Source of the DNA: Sideroxydans sp.
GTDB lineage: Bacteria; Pseudomonadota; Gammaproteobacteria; Burkholderiales; Gallionellaceae
DNA: 64,000 nucleotides
Direction of reading: 5' to 3'
NCBI GenBank assembly: GCA_027310665.1
Contig: DAIDAJ010000036.1
Location: 62,001 to 126,000 of the forward strand
The notes beneath the pieces are model-generated. The model made no database searches. It was not told the DNA's origin and saw only the letters and a list, made by a program, of their open reading frames with translations. Position 1 is the stretch's first letter; each line of letters opens with the position of its first letter. The translations under genes were made by a program, and so were the position numbers. Shown piece after piece: positions 40,636-49,113 of this stretch.

Positions 40636-41016
40636 TCAGACCTTCCCTTGCAGCGGTAATTGTTTAGAAAGGAATTCCAAAGAACCGCCATATGCATCCC
40701 CTATGCAGACGATTCCTTGCCGACCATGCGCAAAAAACAAAGCCGCCTCAGCTGCCATACCGGAGCAAAATGCCAAGGCAGCCTCTGCACTTTCCAGAGC
40801 TGCAAGCTTTTCTTCCAGGGCGCGAATGGTCGGATTTGAACCGAAGCGGGTATACAGATTACCTTGGGTGCGCCCTTCGACGACATTCAGCAAGTCTTCC
40901 GTTGATTTGAATTTGAATGTGGTCGAGGTGTAGACGGGCGTGTGCGGTGAGCCCTGCGCATCCTTCATTTCGCCGGCATGCACGCAACGTGTGGAAAGCC
41001 CTTCGTTTGCTTTCAT
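40636..41016 (-). pseudogene. Truncated Cys/Met metabolism PLP-dependent enzyme
   Basis: 126 codons match the N-terminus of the cystathionine gamma-synthase/methionine gamma-lyase family: STRCVHAGE, TPVYTSTTFKF, YTRFGSNPTIRALEEKLAAL, and FCSGMAAE. Full enzymes have about 390 residues with the PLP lysine near 205, which is absent here. Homology ends at GKV followed by a stop, 128 bases from the transposase remnant, so the gene was probably cut by that element. Not expected to be active. Confidence 0.82.
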
Positions 41017-41126
41017 GTGTCCTCCTTCATAAACGATCCATGATTAACCAAAGGCAGTGATGCATTGCGCGGGCAACCAAGGGACTACCCGAGTCACGCT
41101 TGATGGAAAATTCGGTCCCGGACACA

Positions 41127-41675
41127 TCAAAACCAGATCTCCGGATAGCGTCTTGATTCGGGAATATTGTTCACCAGCACCGCAACCAGCAGCATGATCA
41201 CGGGACCCAGGATAGCGGGTATCAATACATACCAATATCCCAATCTATGTAGCGCCGGAGATCCCATGACCGCGATCAGGCTTGTAGCGGCGCCGGGCGG
41301 ATGCAACGTTCTGGTGGCATGCATGAGCGCGATGGCAGTGGCCACCGCCATCGCTTCCGCAAGCCAAGGATAATGCTGGAACAACTTCCAGCAGCTAACA
41401 CCGACAATCGCGGAAAGGATATGCCCTCCCAACAGGTTGCGCGGCTGGGCCAGCGGACTCCGTATGGCACCGTAGATCAGTACGGCCGAGGCACCAAAAG
41501 AACCGATCATCAAGATCAGGTCGGTTCCTTCGAAAAAAAGGTGATCCACCCAAGCCACTGCCGACATGCCCAGGAACGCACCGATCCATGACCAGATGAT
41601 TTCGGAGTTGCTGACGCGGGGCGGGCTGCCTCGTGTAGAACCAGTCATCTTCTTAAAGTATTCAGGGATTTTCAA
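41127..41675 (-). CDS. HPP family integral membrane protein
   Basis: 182 residues with about four or five membrane segments. The family name motif is present as TLHPPGAATSLIAVMG, with the FEGTDLILMIGSFGASAVLIYG region upstream. HPP proteins have been linked to nitrite transport in plastids and cyanobacteria; in bacteria their role is largely unknown. In many genomes the HPP domain is fused to CBS domains; here the CBS protein is a separate gene ending with a 4-base overlap. A nitrite link would suit the nir genes 5 kb away, but this is inference. Confidence 0.85.
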   Translation of the reverse strand: MKIPEYFKKMTGSTRGSPPRVSNSEIIWSWIGAFLGMSAVAWVDHLFFEGTDLILMIGSFGASAVLIYGAIRSPLAQPRNLLGGHILSAIVGVSCWKLFQHYPWLAEAMAVATAIALMHATRTLHPPGAATSLIAVMGSPALHRLGYWYVLIPAILGPVIMLLVAVLVNNIPESRRYPEIWF

Positions 41676-42301
41676 TGGGGATTCCCCTGATGAAATGCGG
41701 CAACGAAATCCTTGCGCAGCAGCACACCAAGTAGTTTTCCATCGCCATCCACAATGGGAGTGCTGCGACCGGCGTGCTGATGAAATGCGCTTGTAACTTC
41801 ACCAAATCCGGAATCCGGAGTTACGGTGATGGCGTGTGCTGTCATCGCCTCGCTCACCTGCGTCTCATGACAACGATGCTTGAATTTGAAAGATTCTTCC
41901 AGCATGGCCAATAGAAGCTCCAGGAAAGTATCTACCTTCAAGCGCCGCAGAAAATCAGTCTCGGTGAGCATTCCGATCACGCGACCGCTCCCATCTACTA
42001 CAGGCAGGCTTTTGAGGCCTGAACGAACGATAGCCAAGGCTGCTTCATCAAGATACATATCAGGGCGCAGAGGTTCAATACCGGAACGCATGAGATTTCC
42101 CGCCCTGAAATTGTCAAATAATCGTTCAACAGCATGGCGATGAGCCAGGTGATAAATGATCTTGAAATCTTCAGTGGAAATGTCGAGATAGCCAGGAATG
42201 TGTTTCATTGCATCCAGAATGTCTTCATCGACCAATTCCATCTCTGTCAATTCATCTGCAGCAGAATCTGACTTTGGAAGTTCGCTTAAGGTAGTCTTCA
42301 T
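41672..42301 (-). CDS. CBS-domain pair protein (partner of the HPP protein)
   Basis: 209 residues with two CBS motifs in the C-terminal two thirds: DEAALAIVRSGLKSLPVVDG through GMLTETDFLRRL, and VSEAMTAHAITVTPDSGFGE through GVLLRKDFVAAFH. The N-terminal 60 residues are acidic and unrecognised. CBS pairs sense adenine nucleotides. The stop overlaps the HPP start (ATGA), and HPP-CBS fusions are common, so this is probably the regulatory half of a split transporter. Confidence 0.85.
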   Translation of the reverse strand: MKTTLSELPKSDSAADELTEMELVDEDILDAMKHIPGYLDISTEDFKIIYHLAHRHAVERLFDNFRAGNLMRSGIEPLRPDMYLDEAALAIVRSGLKSLPVVDGSGRVIGMLTETDFLRRLKVDTFLELLLAMLEESFKFKHRCHETQVSEAMTAHAITVTPDSGFGEVTSAFHQHAGRSTPIVDGDGKLLGVLLRKDFVAAFHQGNPH

Positions 42302-42373
42302 ATCGTCAATTTACCCGACCAATCCCCGGTATTAATGCAAATAGCTCCATTTCCACACTCCTTCATCCGACCA

Positions 42374-42757
42374 TCAGCGCAACAGATCTTCAAGCAACGG
42401 GAATAACTCCCTCTCTTCGAATCGCACATGATCTGTCAGGCACCTCCCAAAACTGCCCAACGATTCGGCATCATTTCGCCGCAGGCCACTCAGCAAATCA
42501 CGTAACCGGTCATGATCTGCCAAGGTGCGTTCTACAAGCGGCTGCGCTTCATTACTTTTCAACAGCGGCAACAACGAGTATTCCTCGAACTGAAAATGAG
42601 GTTCCAGTTGGCTCTCATAAGCTTGAAGGACTTGCAGGCACACCTCCATAACCGATCTTTCATCGCCGGACTGTGAGGTTCGCTCGCATGTTTTCGCCAG
42701 AATCAATGCGAAGTAATGCTCCCGAGACAGGGGTTGTAGAGTTTCGCTTCGTTTCAT
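42374..42757 (-). CDS. Hemerythrin-like HHE domain protein
   Basis: 127 residues from MKRSETLQPLSREHYFAL. Candidate iron ligands are in REHYF, HFQFEEYSLLPLL, LADHDRLRDLL and DHVRFEERELFPLLEDLL, the usual H...HxxxE...H...HxxxE pattern of hemerythrin-like four-helix bundles. These carry di-iron and bind O2 or NO, or serve as iron/ROS sensors. An ATG six codons upstream is possible and neither start has a clear ribosome site. NO-related function would fit the nearby nir-nor genes (inference). Confidence 0.82.
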   Translation of the reverse strand: MKRSETLQPLSREHYFALILAKTCERTSQSGDERSVMEVCLQVLQAYESQLEPHFQFEEYSLLPLLKSNEAQPLVERTLADHDRLRDLLSGLRRNDAESLGSFGRCLTDHVRFEERELFPLLEDLLR

Positions 42758-42861
42758 ATGGCATTCATATGGCAAGTAAAAGACTCTATTTGAGACTACG
42801 CTCCATTTTCCAATCCCTCGGTATTTTTGCGTCGCGTTCTTCCATACCTCAAGTAGCCCAA

Positions 42862-43383
42862 TTATTGAGTCAGATGCAGGATTTCTATGCTGCGCAACTT
42901 TGCCGATTCCTGTGCTGCTGCGACTATATGTTCATCCAACGCTTTATTGTGTAGTCCTGTCGTGGAAAAGCGTTCAAGTACTGAATTGGCCGATTGACAA
43001 ATAATGTCGCGATAGCTCTGCTGCTCGCCTTGCTTCGGGTTGGCCGCCTGGAAATAGAGCATTCCATTACGTAGCGTAATGGCGAGCAGGTAACAGGCAT
43101 TCCCGTGAGCCTTGACCTGCTTATCCCGCACAACAAAATATTGCGTCATGCTGAATTGAGCCCAATAATTCTTGGCATCGATCAGTTTTGTGACGTCTTC
43201 GATAAACGGTTGCGCCAGGTTGAGTTGGGGCGCCAGCGTCATGTGATACTCGCCCGGACGCTCTATGACCAGTGGGTTATTCAGCGGTGGTGTCTTACCA
43301 GGGCGAAAAAATACGAGAAACAGAATGGACAGAGTGATTATGGTAAGCGTTTCGATCATGATTTTTGTCCAAATAAAATTCAC
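42862..43383 (-). CDS. Membrane-anchored protein of unknown function
   Basis: Up to 173 residues: an N-terminal membrane helix (IETLTIITLSILFLVFF) and a soluble alpha/beta part (GEYHMTLAPQLNLAQPFIED; YFVVRDKQVKAHGNACYLLA; ANPKQGEQQSYRDIICQSA) not recognised as any family. The GTG start at 43383 overlaps the stop of the upstream MarR-type gene (GTGA); an ATG at 43359 with a better GGA site is an alternative. Coupling to the regulator suggests it is the regulated or co-acting gene. Confidence 0.6.
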   Translation of the reverse strand: MNFIWTKIMIETLTIITLSILFLVFFRPGKTPPLNNPLVIERPGEYHMTLAPQLNLAQPFIEDVTKLIDAKNYWAQFSMTQYFVVRDKQVKAHGNACYLLAITLRNGMLYFQAANPKQGEQQSYRDIICQSANSVLERFSTTGLHNKALDEHIVAAAQESAKLRSIEILHLTQ

Positions 43384-43901
43384 ATATCTGCAATATGAAT
43401 ACCTGCGAGCTTATCGTCGCTAACACCCAACTCTCCTATCACTTCAATCAATGACTTGTCTAGAACACGCAACGACGACTCTGGCAAAATCTGTAGAGCT
43501 GCGGGCAGTAATCCTTCGGTTGGTCCTGGAGCCGCCTTTAATAACTTGATAGCTTGTTGTGTCAAATGTACGCCGACTCGACGTTGATCTTCCTTACTAC
43601 GTACTTTGTTAATGAGTCCAAGGGTTACAAGCTTTTCTGCAAGCTGGCTAACATTAGACTGGTGCATAGAAAGACGGTCCGCCAATTCGGAAATGCCTAT
43701 GCCTGGAGCATTACCAACTTCCTGCAGTATCCATATTTGCGATCCGGTCACCCCGCAGGTTTGCTCAATTTCACGAAAATGCTGGCGCATGGAACCGTAA
43801 ATAATCCTGAATTTCTTGAGTACCTCCAAAGAAAGCCTGTTTTTGTTGAGCTTGCCCAATTGATTGCCTCTGCTTGAACTCGACCTAATACAACTTGCCA
43901 T
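43380..43901 (-). CDS. MarR family transcriptional regulator
   Basis: About 173 residues. Winged helix-turn-helix with GVTGSQIWILQEVGNAPGIG, ISELADRLSMHQSNVSQLAE (recognition helix) and the wing KVRSKEDQRRVGVHLT, the classic MarR D-x-R wing. The ATG at 43901 sits inside an AT-rich inverted repeat that probably is its own operator; no ribosome site is evident, so the exact start is uncertain and a longer frame (to 43958) is open. Ligand unknown. The adjacent downstream gene is coupled; the divergent gene is the ferredoxin reductase of the P450 pair. Confidence 0.85.
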   Translation of the reverse strand: MASCIRSSSSRGNQLGKLNKNRLSLEVLKKFRIIYGSMRQHFREIEQTCGVTGSQIWILQEVGNAPGIGISELADRLSMHQSNVSQLAEKLVTLGLINKVRSKEDQRRVGVHLTQQAIKLLKAAPGPTEGLLPAALQILPESSLRVLDKSLIEVIGELGVSDDKLAGIHIADM

Positions 43902-43963
43902 ATATATTAAACTATATAATATATTGATAATATATATATGGCAATATAAATATGGCAATATAA
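43895..43963. promoter_or_regulatory. AT-rich operator array upstream of the MarR gene
   Basis: TTGCCATATATATTA (43895-43909) is mirrored by TAATATATATATGGCAA (43928-43944), and two exact adjoining copies of ATATGGCAATATAA occupy 43936-43949 and 43950-43963. This gives four half-sites of the TTGCCAT/ATGGCAA type around the start codon, the layout expected for MarR autorepression and possibly control of the divergent reductase-P450 genes. The rest of the gap to 44176 shows no gene. Confidence 0.55.
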
Positions 43964-44176
43964 AAATGAGTGGCTAGCGAACGTCGTGATGAAAATAATG
44001 GATTGATTTCTTTGCTGAATATCAATGGAAAAAGCAGTTCACACAGATTCCCCACAATCCAGACACGCCGATTTACGCAAGGTGTTCTGCCGGTCCTATT
44101 TCCGTCATTCGTTGGCGATAAGAACTGATGGAACCAATCATTTTTAATGCCGTAGAACGATAATAGGGAGTACCCC

Positions 44177-44920
44177 ATGTCCGCATGGAATACTGGAAAA
44201 GTGATTGAACATAAGCAATGGAGCGAATCGCTGCACTCGCTCTATGTTGAGTCTGATATCGAATCGTTCGAGGCCGGCCAGTTTGTCAAAATTGCACTGA
44301 CCATCAATGGGGAGATAATTGGACGGCCATACTCCCTGGTGAATCCCCCCGGAAGCCGACTGTCGGAGTTTTACTATATCGAAGTACCGAATGGACCGCT
44401 GACTGCCAGACTATCCACCCTCAGGCCCGGAGATGAGATTCTGGTGGCACCAAAGGCACACGGCTTCCTGATTCTGGATGAACTGCCCCCATCAAGACAT
44501 TTGTGGATGATGGCCACTGGCACTGGCATCGGACCATTTCTTTCAATTTTGGCAACGGACAAACCCTGGACTCGCTTCGAACGTGTGGTACTCGTATACG
44601 CAGTGAGATACGTTTCCGAGCTAAGTTATCAGGAGCGCATCGCGCAACTTTATGCCAAACACTCAAGGCAATTCTCATTTATTCCGTTCGTCAGTCGGGA
44701 AGCCGTGGATCTAACCCTGACAGGCCGTATCCCCCAGGCAATATTAGATGGGAAGCTGGAGATGCATGCCGGAATAGAATTCAGCGCAGAAAACAGCCAA
44801 GTCATGCTCTGTGGAAACCCGCAGATGGTAAAAGATACAAGCAATGTGCTGATTGCACGCGGGTTGAAAAAGAATCGCCGCTTCGACCCGGGCCACATCA
44901 CGGTTGAGAATTACTGGTAA
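44177..44920 (+). CDS. Ferredoxin/flavodoxin-NADP+ reductase
   Basis: 247-residue FAD-dependent reductase of the bacterial Fpr type. FAD-binding RPYSLVNPPG, the loop PNGPLTARLSTLRPGDE, nucleotide domain with MMATGTGIGPFLSIL and MLCGNPQMV are present; the C-terminus ENYW resembles the Fpr ending that stacks on FAD (usually VEKYW-like). Preceded by AGGGAG. It moves electrons between NADPH and a ferredoxin or flavodoxin. It is followed after 77 bases by a cytochrome P450, so it is probably the first component of that P450's electron chain; the ferredoxin itself is not in the window. Confidence 0.9.
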   Translation: MSAWNTGKVIEHKQWSESLHSLYVESDIESFEAGQFVKIALTINGEIIGRPYSLVNPPGSRLSEFYYIEVPNGPLTARLSTLRPGDEILVAPKAHGFLILDELPPSRHLWMMATGTGIGPFLSILATDKPWTRFERVVLVYAVRYVSELSYQERIAQLYAKHSRQFSFIPFVSREAVDLTLTGRIPQAILDGKLEMHAGIEFSAENSQVMLCGNPQMVKDTSNVLIARGLKKNRRFDPGHITVENYW

Positions 44921-44997
44921 AGCGGGACGAATAGACCGCTCTCAGAGGAAAAGATTGGGCATCTGGATCCACAGCTTTTCGAAATGGTGATACGAAA

Positions 44998-46158
44998 ATG
45001 ATTGCAAACGATAAACTTCAACAGGATTGGGATCCGAAATCGGTTGCCGTCCAGCGTGATCAGCGCGCAGCTTACGATGAGATGCGCGAGCGGTGCCCGG
45101 TCGCTTACAGCAACTATCTGGGATGGTCCCTGTTTCGGCATGAGGACATCCTCCGGGTATTGAACGATCCAGACACATTCAGCAACGCCGTTTCGAAGCA
45201 TCTTTCCGTTCCAGATGGAATGGATCCACCCAAACACACCGAATATCGCCGGATCATCGAGCCTTATTTTCTGCCGGAAAGCATAGAGATATTGGAGCCG
45301 AAGATTCGCCAAATCGCGGGGCGTCTTGTCGACTCAATATTGAAGCACGGAGACATCGAACTTATCAACCAATTTGCTCATTTGTTCGCTGTGCAGGTTC
45401 AGTGTGCTTTTCTCGGTTGGCCAGTGGACATGCATGAACCGCTGCGCCTCTGGACACAGAAAAATCATAATGCGACTTTCGTGGGGGATAAAGGCGCCAT
45501 GGCGGCGATTGCTCGCGAATTCGAGGGCTACGTTGAGAATATGCTGCAAGTTAGGCGCGCGGCAGGCGCGCTGGCCAATGACGATCTCACCACCAGCCTC
45601 ATGCGACAACACGTAGGGACAAGACAGCTAGGGGACGATGAGATCGTCAGCATTCTACGAAACTGGACCGTCGGCGAGGTCGGCACAATTTCCGCCTCGG
45701 TCGGCATCTTGATTCACTACATTTCGGAACGCGTTGACTTGCAACAACAACTGCGCACTCAACCGTCCTTGTTATCAGATGCCATAGAAGAGATCCTTCG
45801 TATCTACGGACCACTGGTGGCTAATCGACGCGTTACAACGCGCCCTGTGGAGATTGGGGGGCGAAAGATCGGTGCCGGCGAACGGATATCCCTGATCTGG
45901 ATTTCTGCCAACCGGGATGACCGCGTGTTCGAAGATCCGGGGGCGTTTCAACCTAATCGCGACAAGGCTGCCAATTTGCTATATGGAGCTGGAATTCACG
46001 TCTGCCCCGGTGCTCCACTGGCACGTATGGAAATGCGTATTGTCATGGAGGAACTCCTCGCGCGAACGACCCTGATCTCGCTGATTCCGGAAAAGCCTCC
46101 GACCAATGCGATTTATCCCGCCAGTGGATTTGCGTCGTTATCGTTGCGAATTCGATGA
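44998..46158 (+). CDS. Cytochrome P450
   Basis: 386-residue soluble bacterial P450. The heme-binding loop is YGAGIHVCPGAPLAR with the Cys ligand at residue 336 (Tyr replaces the usual first Phe), the K-helix ExxR is in IEEILRIYGP, and the HTEYRRIIEPYF segment matches the C-helix region. The I-helix reads WTVGEVGTISASVG rather than the usual AGxDT, so oxygen activation may differ. Substrate unknown. P450s are rare in chemolithotrophic betaproteobacteria, so this pair may have been acquired (inference). The 128 bases between it and nirN hold no gene. Confidence 0.9.
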   Translation: MIANDKLQQDWDPKSVAVQRDQRAAYDEMRERCPVAYSNYLGWSLFRHEDILRVLNDPDTFSNAVSKHLSVPDGMDPPKHTEYRRIIEPYFLPESIEILEPKIRQIAGRLVDSILKHGDIELINQFAHLFAVQVQCAFLGWPVDMHEPLRLWTQKNHNATFVGDKGAMAAIAREFEGYVENMLQVRRAAGALANDDLTTSLMRQHVGTRQLGDDEIVSILRNWTVGEVGTISASVGILIHYISERVDLQQQLRTQPSLLSDAIEEILRIYGPLVANRRVTTRPVEIGGRKIGAGERISLIWISANRDDRVFEDPGAFQPNRDKAANLLYGAGIHVCPGAPLARMEMRIVMEELLARTTLISLIPEKPPTNAIYPASGFASLSLRIR

Positions 46159-46286
46159 TTTCTATAATTCCCGACACTTGGTCGGATGGATAGTCATGCG
46201 TGATGGTCACACTTCGAATGCTGAATCTTCGAGACTGTATTCAGTTGCTCAACTAAAAATGGACATTGATCCGGCCGTTCATCTGG

Positions 46287-47843
46287 TTAGTGGCTGGTTC
46301 CGCTGGAGCGGGTGATCTTGTTGTATACGTTATATTTCCCTGATGGCTTTTTCATCGGAATTCGTTTCACTACCTTCAGCGTTTCAGCGTCATAGATTAC
46401 CAGTGCGCCATCCATTTCCCAGATACTGACCAAGGCATACTTCCCATCGCGAGTGAACTCCACATGGGCCGCGGTCTTGCCTGGTTCGGGGTGCAAGATA
46501 TGCGCGACTTCCAGCGTATCCTTGTCGATCAGGGTCATTGTGTCGCGACTTTCCGGATTGCCGGTTGCAAAACCGTCGGTCCAGGCATAACGGGTGTTCT
46601 CGTGACTGCGCATGAAAAAGCCCGGCCCCGGCGTCTTGATTTGTTTGATCGTTTTCCAGGTTTCCATATCGATTACCGTTACTACGCCCTCCTTCATGTT
46701 TGGCGTCGCGAGCACTGGACGCCCCTGGTAATTCCAGGTGATACCAGAGCCAAGATGAGGCATGCCGGGCAAATCCAGGTCGGCGACTTTCTTCCCCGTA
46801 TCGAGGTCGAGTACGTGCCCTTTCTTGCTATCACGTGCTGTACTGATGAGGTGCTTGTAGGACTGGTCGAAGAAGAAATCATCCAGAAAATCATCCACCG
46901 CGATTTGGCGAACCGGGAAAGTCCGAGCACCCACCACCATGCCAGCCGAAGCCGAATCGTAACTTTGCCGCCAGCCGCTCTTCTGCGGCTGCACGGTATA
47001 AGGAATCTCCCAGACCTCCTTCACATCCTTCAGCGCCGCGATAAAGCTGCCGCGCGGCTCTGCCTGATACACGGCGGAAACGCGTGAACTCTTGCCGTCC
47101 TGCCCAACGGCCGGGATGATCTTGATCAAGGAGAGATCCCCCGCATTCAGCAACACGAGCGAATGAGGTAAATAATTGCCAACCAATATCGTCTTGCCAT
47201 CGCCAGAGACTGCCAGGTTTCTGCTATTGATTCCAGCCCGGATCTCCGCCACGGTATAAAGATTATATATGTCGAATTTGCTGATCCAGCCGTCGCGCGA
47301 GGCGAAATAGACGTAACGGCCATCCGGCGAAAATTTGGGTCCCCCATGAAGAGCAAAGCGAGTGGGGAAACGAAATATTGGCTCGAATTTGTCTCCATCC
47401 AGAATAGTGGCGTGATGGTCCCCTAACTCGACCACCACAAAAAGATTCAACGGATCGGCCTTGAAGACCGGTTTGTCGGACAAGTTGGCCGGGGCCGCGT
47501 ATTGAATATGTGAGGCGGAAATTTCCTTCTCGCTCCAGACCGGAACTTGCGGCAAGCTGGTATAAATGAATCCGGCCAATGCTTCGATCTCCTCTTTGGA
47601 AAGCTTGTCGGAGAAACCCGCCATCTGGCTTGCCGCACGACCCTGCGCAATGGTCTTGATGGCCTCCGGAAGTCGCAGACGCTCCAGGTTCTCTGTCAGC
47701 AATGCCGGACCGGTGCCGCCGAGCCGGTCAGGACCGTGACACGAGGCACAATGCGCGGCATAGAGCTTCTCTATCGGCTCGCCGGCCGGGACTTCAAAAG
47801 CAAGAAGCAGACTGCACACCGCGAGCATCCATTTCATAGTCAT
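46287..47843 (-). CDS. nirN: Dihydro-heme d1 dehydrogenase NirN
   Basis: Periplasmic NirS paralogue that performs the last step of heme d1 formation, introducing the acrylate double bond, and hands the cofactor to NirS. 518 residues: signal peptide (MTMKWMLAVCSLLLAFEVPAG), cytochrome c domain with CASCH at residues 32-36, then an eight-bladed d1-type propeller (KFSPDGRYVYFASRDGWISK; HVEFTRDGKYALVSIW; PSGKYNVYNK). The start at 47843 overlaps the nirJ stop (ATGA); the frame is open 31 codons upstream but within nirJ. Distinguished from NirS by lower similarity and position after nirJ. Confidence 0.93.
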   Translation of the reverse strand: MTMKWMLAVCSLLLAFEVPAGEPIEKLYAAHCASCHGPDRLGGTGPALLTENLERLRLPEAIKTIAQGRAASQMAGFSDKLSKEEIEALAGFIYTSLPQVPVWSEKEISASHIQYAAPANLSDKPVFKADPLNLFVVVELGDHHATILDGDKFEPIFRFPTRFALHGGPKFSPDGRYVYFASRDGWISKFDIYNLYTVAEIRAGINSRNLAVSGDGKTILVGNYLPHSLVLLNAGDLSLIKIIPAVGQDGKSSRVSAVYQAEPRGSFIAALKDVKEVWEIPYTVQPQKSGWRQSYDSASAGMVVGARTFPVRQIAVDDFLDDFFFDQSYKHLISTARDSKKGHVLDLDTGKKVADLDLPGMPHLGSGITWNYQGRPVLATPNMKEGVVTVIDMETWKTIKQIKTPGPGFFMRSHENTRYAWTDGFATGNPESRDTMTLIDKDTLEVAHILHPEPGKTAAHVEFTRDGKYALVSIWEMDGALVIYDAETLKVVKRIPMKKPSGKYNVYNKITRSSGTSH

Positions 47844-49003
47844 TTCTCCGCTGAGGCAAACTGCACCACGCCGATTTCTTCGTCGCTCAGATAACACGCC
47901 GGATCTTCCGCCCAGGGATCGCCCGTCACCTGCCACGCCCGCACCCGAGTATTCCCGCCGCAGATGGCGAAATGTTCACACGCACCGCAACGGCCGCCGA
48001 CGTTTCGCGGCTGCGCCTTCAGACCGGCCATGATGGGGTCTGAGGTATCCTTCCATATCTCCGAAAAAGGACGCTCGCGCACATTGCCTAGGGAGTAGTT
48101 CCACCACATCGTATCGGGATGGACGTTGCCCAGATTGTCGATGTTGGCCACGTTCACGCCTGACGAATTGCCTCCCCATTGTTCCAGCTTGGCACGAATA
48201 TGGCTTTCAAGATGCGGGAAGTTTTTTCTTACCCAGAACAGCAGATACACGCCATCAGCATCGTTGTTTCCGGTCACGAACTCTTTCGGCCTGCCCGCCT
48301 GTTGGTTGTGCCAACAGGTATCGAAGAGCAGATTCATCGCGGCGCGGGTGGTCTGGTGGAACGCGTCATCCTTGCGGTTCTTGTTGCCGCGCCCGGCGTA
48401 GTTGAGATGGGAGAGATAGAACTTGTCCAGCCCTTCGTCTTCCATCAACTGCAACACGCCCGGCAAATCCCGTGCATTATCCTGTGTCAGGGTAAAACGG
48501 ATACCGACCTTGATCCCGCGCGCTTTGCAAAGGCGAATACCCTGCATGGACTTCTCGAATGCACCTTCCATGCGGCGGAATTGATCATGCATTGCCCCGA
48601 TACCGTCCAGACTGACACCAACATAATTGAACCCCGCTGCCGCAATTCTGGCGATATTCCCATCGTCGATCAGGGTGCCGTTGGATGACAGCCCCACATA
48701 AAAACCCATTGCCTTCGCGCGCTGCGCGATGTCGAAGATATCCGGTCGAAGTAGCGGCTCTCCGCCGGAGAGAATCAGCACCGGTACGCGAAAGCGCTTC
48801 AAGTCATCCATGACATCGAACGCTTCGATGGTGGACAACTCCCCCGGGAAATCCTTGTCAGCGGAAATTGAGTAGCAGTGCTTGCATGTCAGATTGCAGC
48901 GCCGAATCAGGTTCCAGATGACCACAGGCCCCGCAGGAGTGCGCTTCATCCCAAGTGCTGTGGGATGGGCCACTTCCTGCATGAATTGTGAGATACGGAA
49001 CAA
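47840..49003 (-). CDS. nirJ: Heme d1 biosynthesis radical SAM protein NirJ
   Basis: Radical SAM enzyme that replaces two propionates of the didecarboxysiroheme by keto groups. 387 residues; the 4Fe-4S/SAM motif is CNLTCKHC (Cys 36, 40, 43) and a SPASM-like C-terminal cluster motif CGACEHFAICGGNTR is followed by a final Cys near DPACYLSD. The start is TTG at 49003 (MFRISQFMQEV) with GGAG 10 bases upstream; an ATG seven codons in lacks a ribosome site. An FNR-like box lies about 90 bases upstream, so nirJ-nirN has its own promoter. Confidence 0.94.
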   Translation of the reverse strand: MFRISQFMQEVAHPTALGMKRTPAGPVVIWNLIRRCNLTCKHCYSISADKDFPGELSTIEAFDVMDDLKRFRVPVLILSGGEPLLRPDIFDIAQRAKAMGFYVGLSSNGTLIDDGNIARIAAAGFNYVGVSLDGIGAMHDQFRRMEGAFEKSMQGIRLCKARGIKVGIRFTLTQDNARDLPGVLQLMEDEGLDKFYLSHLNYAGRGNKNRKDDAFHQTTRAAMNLLFDTCWHNQQAGRPKEFVTGNNDADGVYLLFWVRKNFPHLESHIRAKLEQWGGNSSGVNVANIDNLGNVHPDTMWWNYSLGNVRERPFSEIWKDTSDPIMAGLKAQPRNVGGRCGACEHFAICGGNTRVRAWQVTGDPWAEDPACYLSDEEIGVVQFASAEK

Positions 49004-49087
49004 TTTAGGTGCACTCCGAAATTACGCCATCGGCATTGTTGATGAACAGGTCTGCAACCAATTTATTCTGATTTTGATGAAGTTTGA

Positions 49088-49101
49088 ATGATTCAAATCA
49101 A
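49088..49101. promoter_or_regulatory. FNR/Dnr-type box upstream of nirJ
   Basis: ATGAT-TCAA-ATCAA matches nine of ten conserved bases of TTGAT-N4-ATCAA. Its centre is 91 bases before the nirJ start, similar to the spacing of the box upstream of nirS (103 bases). It lies between the nirH stop (49114) and nirJ and would give nirJN an anaerobic/NO-responsive promoter. Confidence 0.55.
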
Positions 49102-49113
49102 GGAGAACCAACT

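Noticed and set aside
46106-46315. 69-codon plus-strand frame at the end of the P450 gene
   Set aside because: Starts inside the P450 frame in another phase, without ribosome site or recognisable features.
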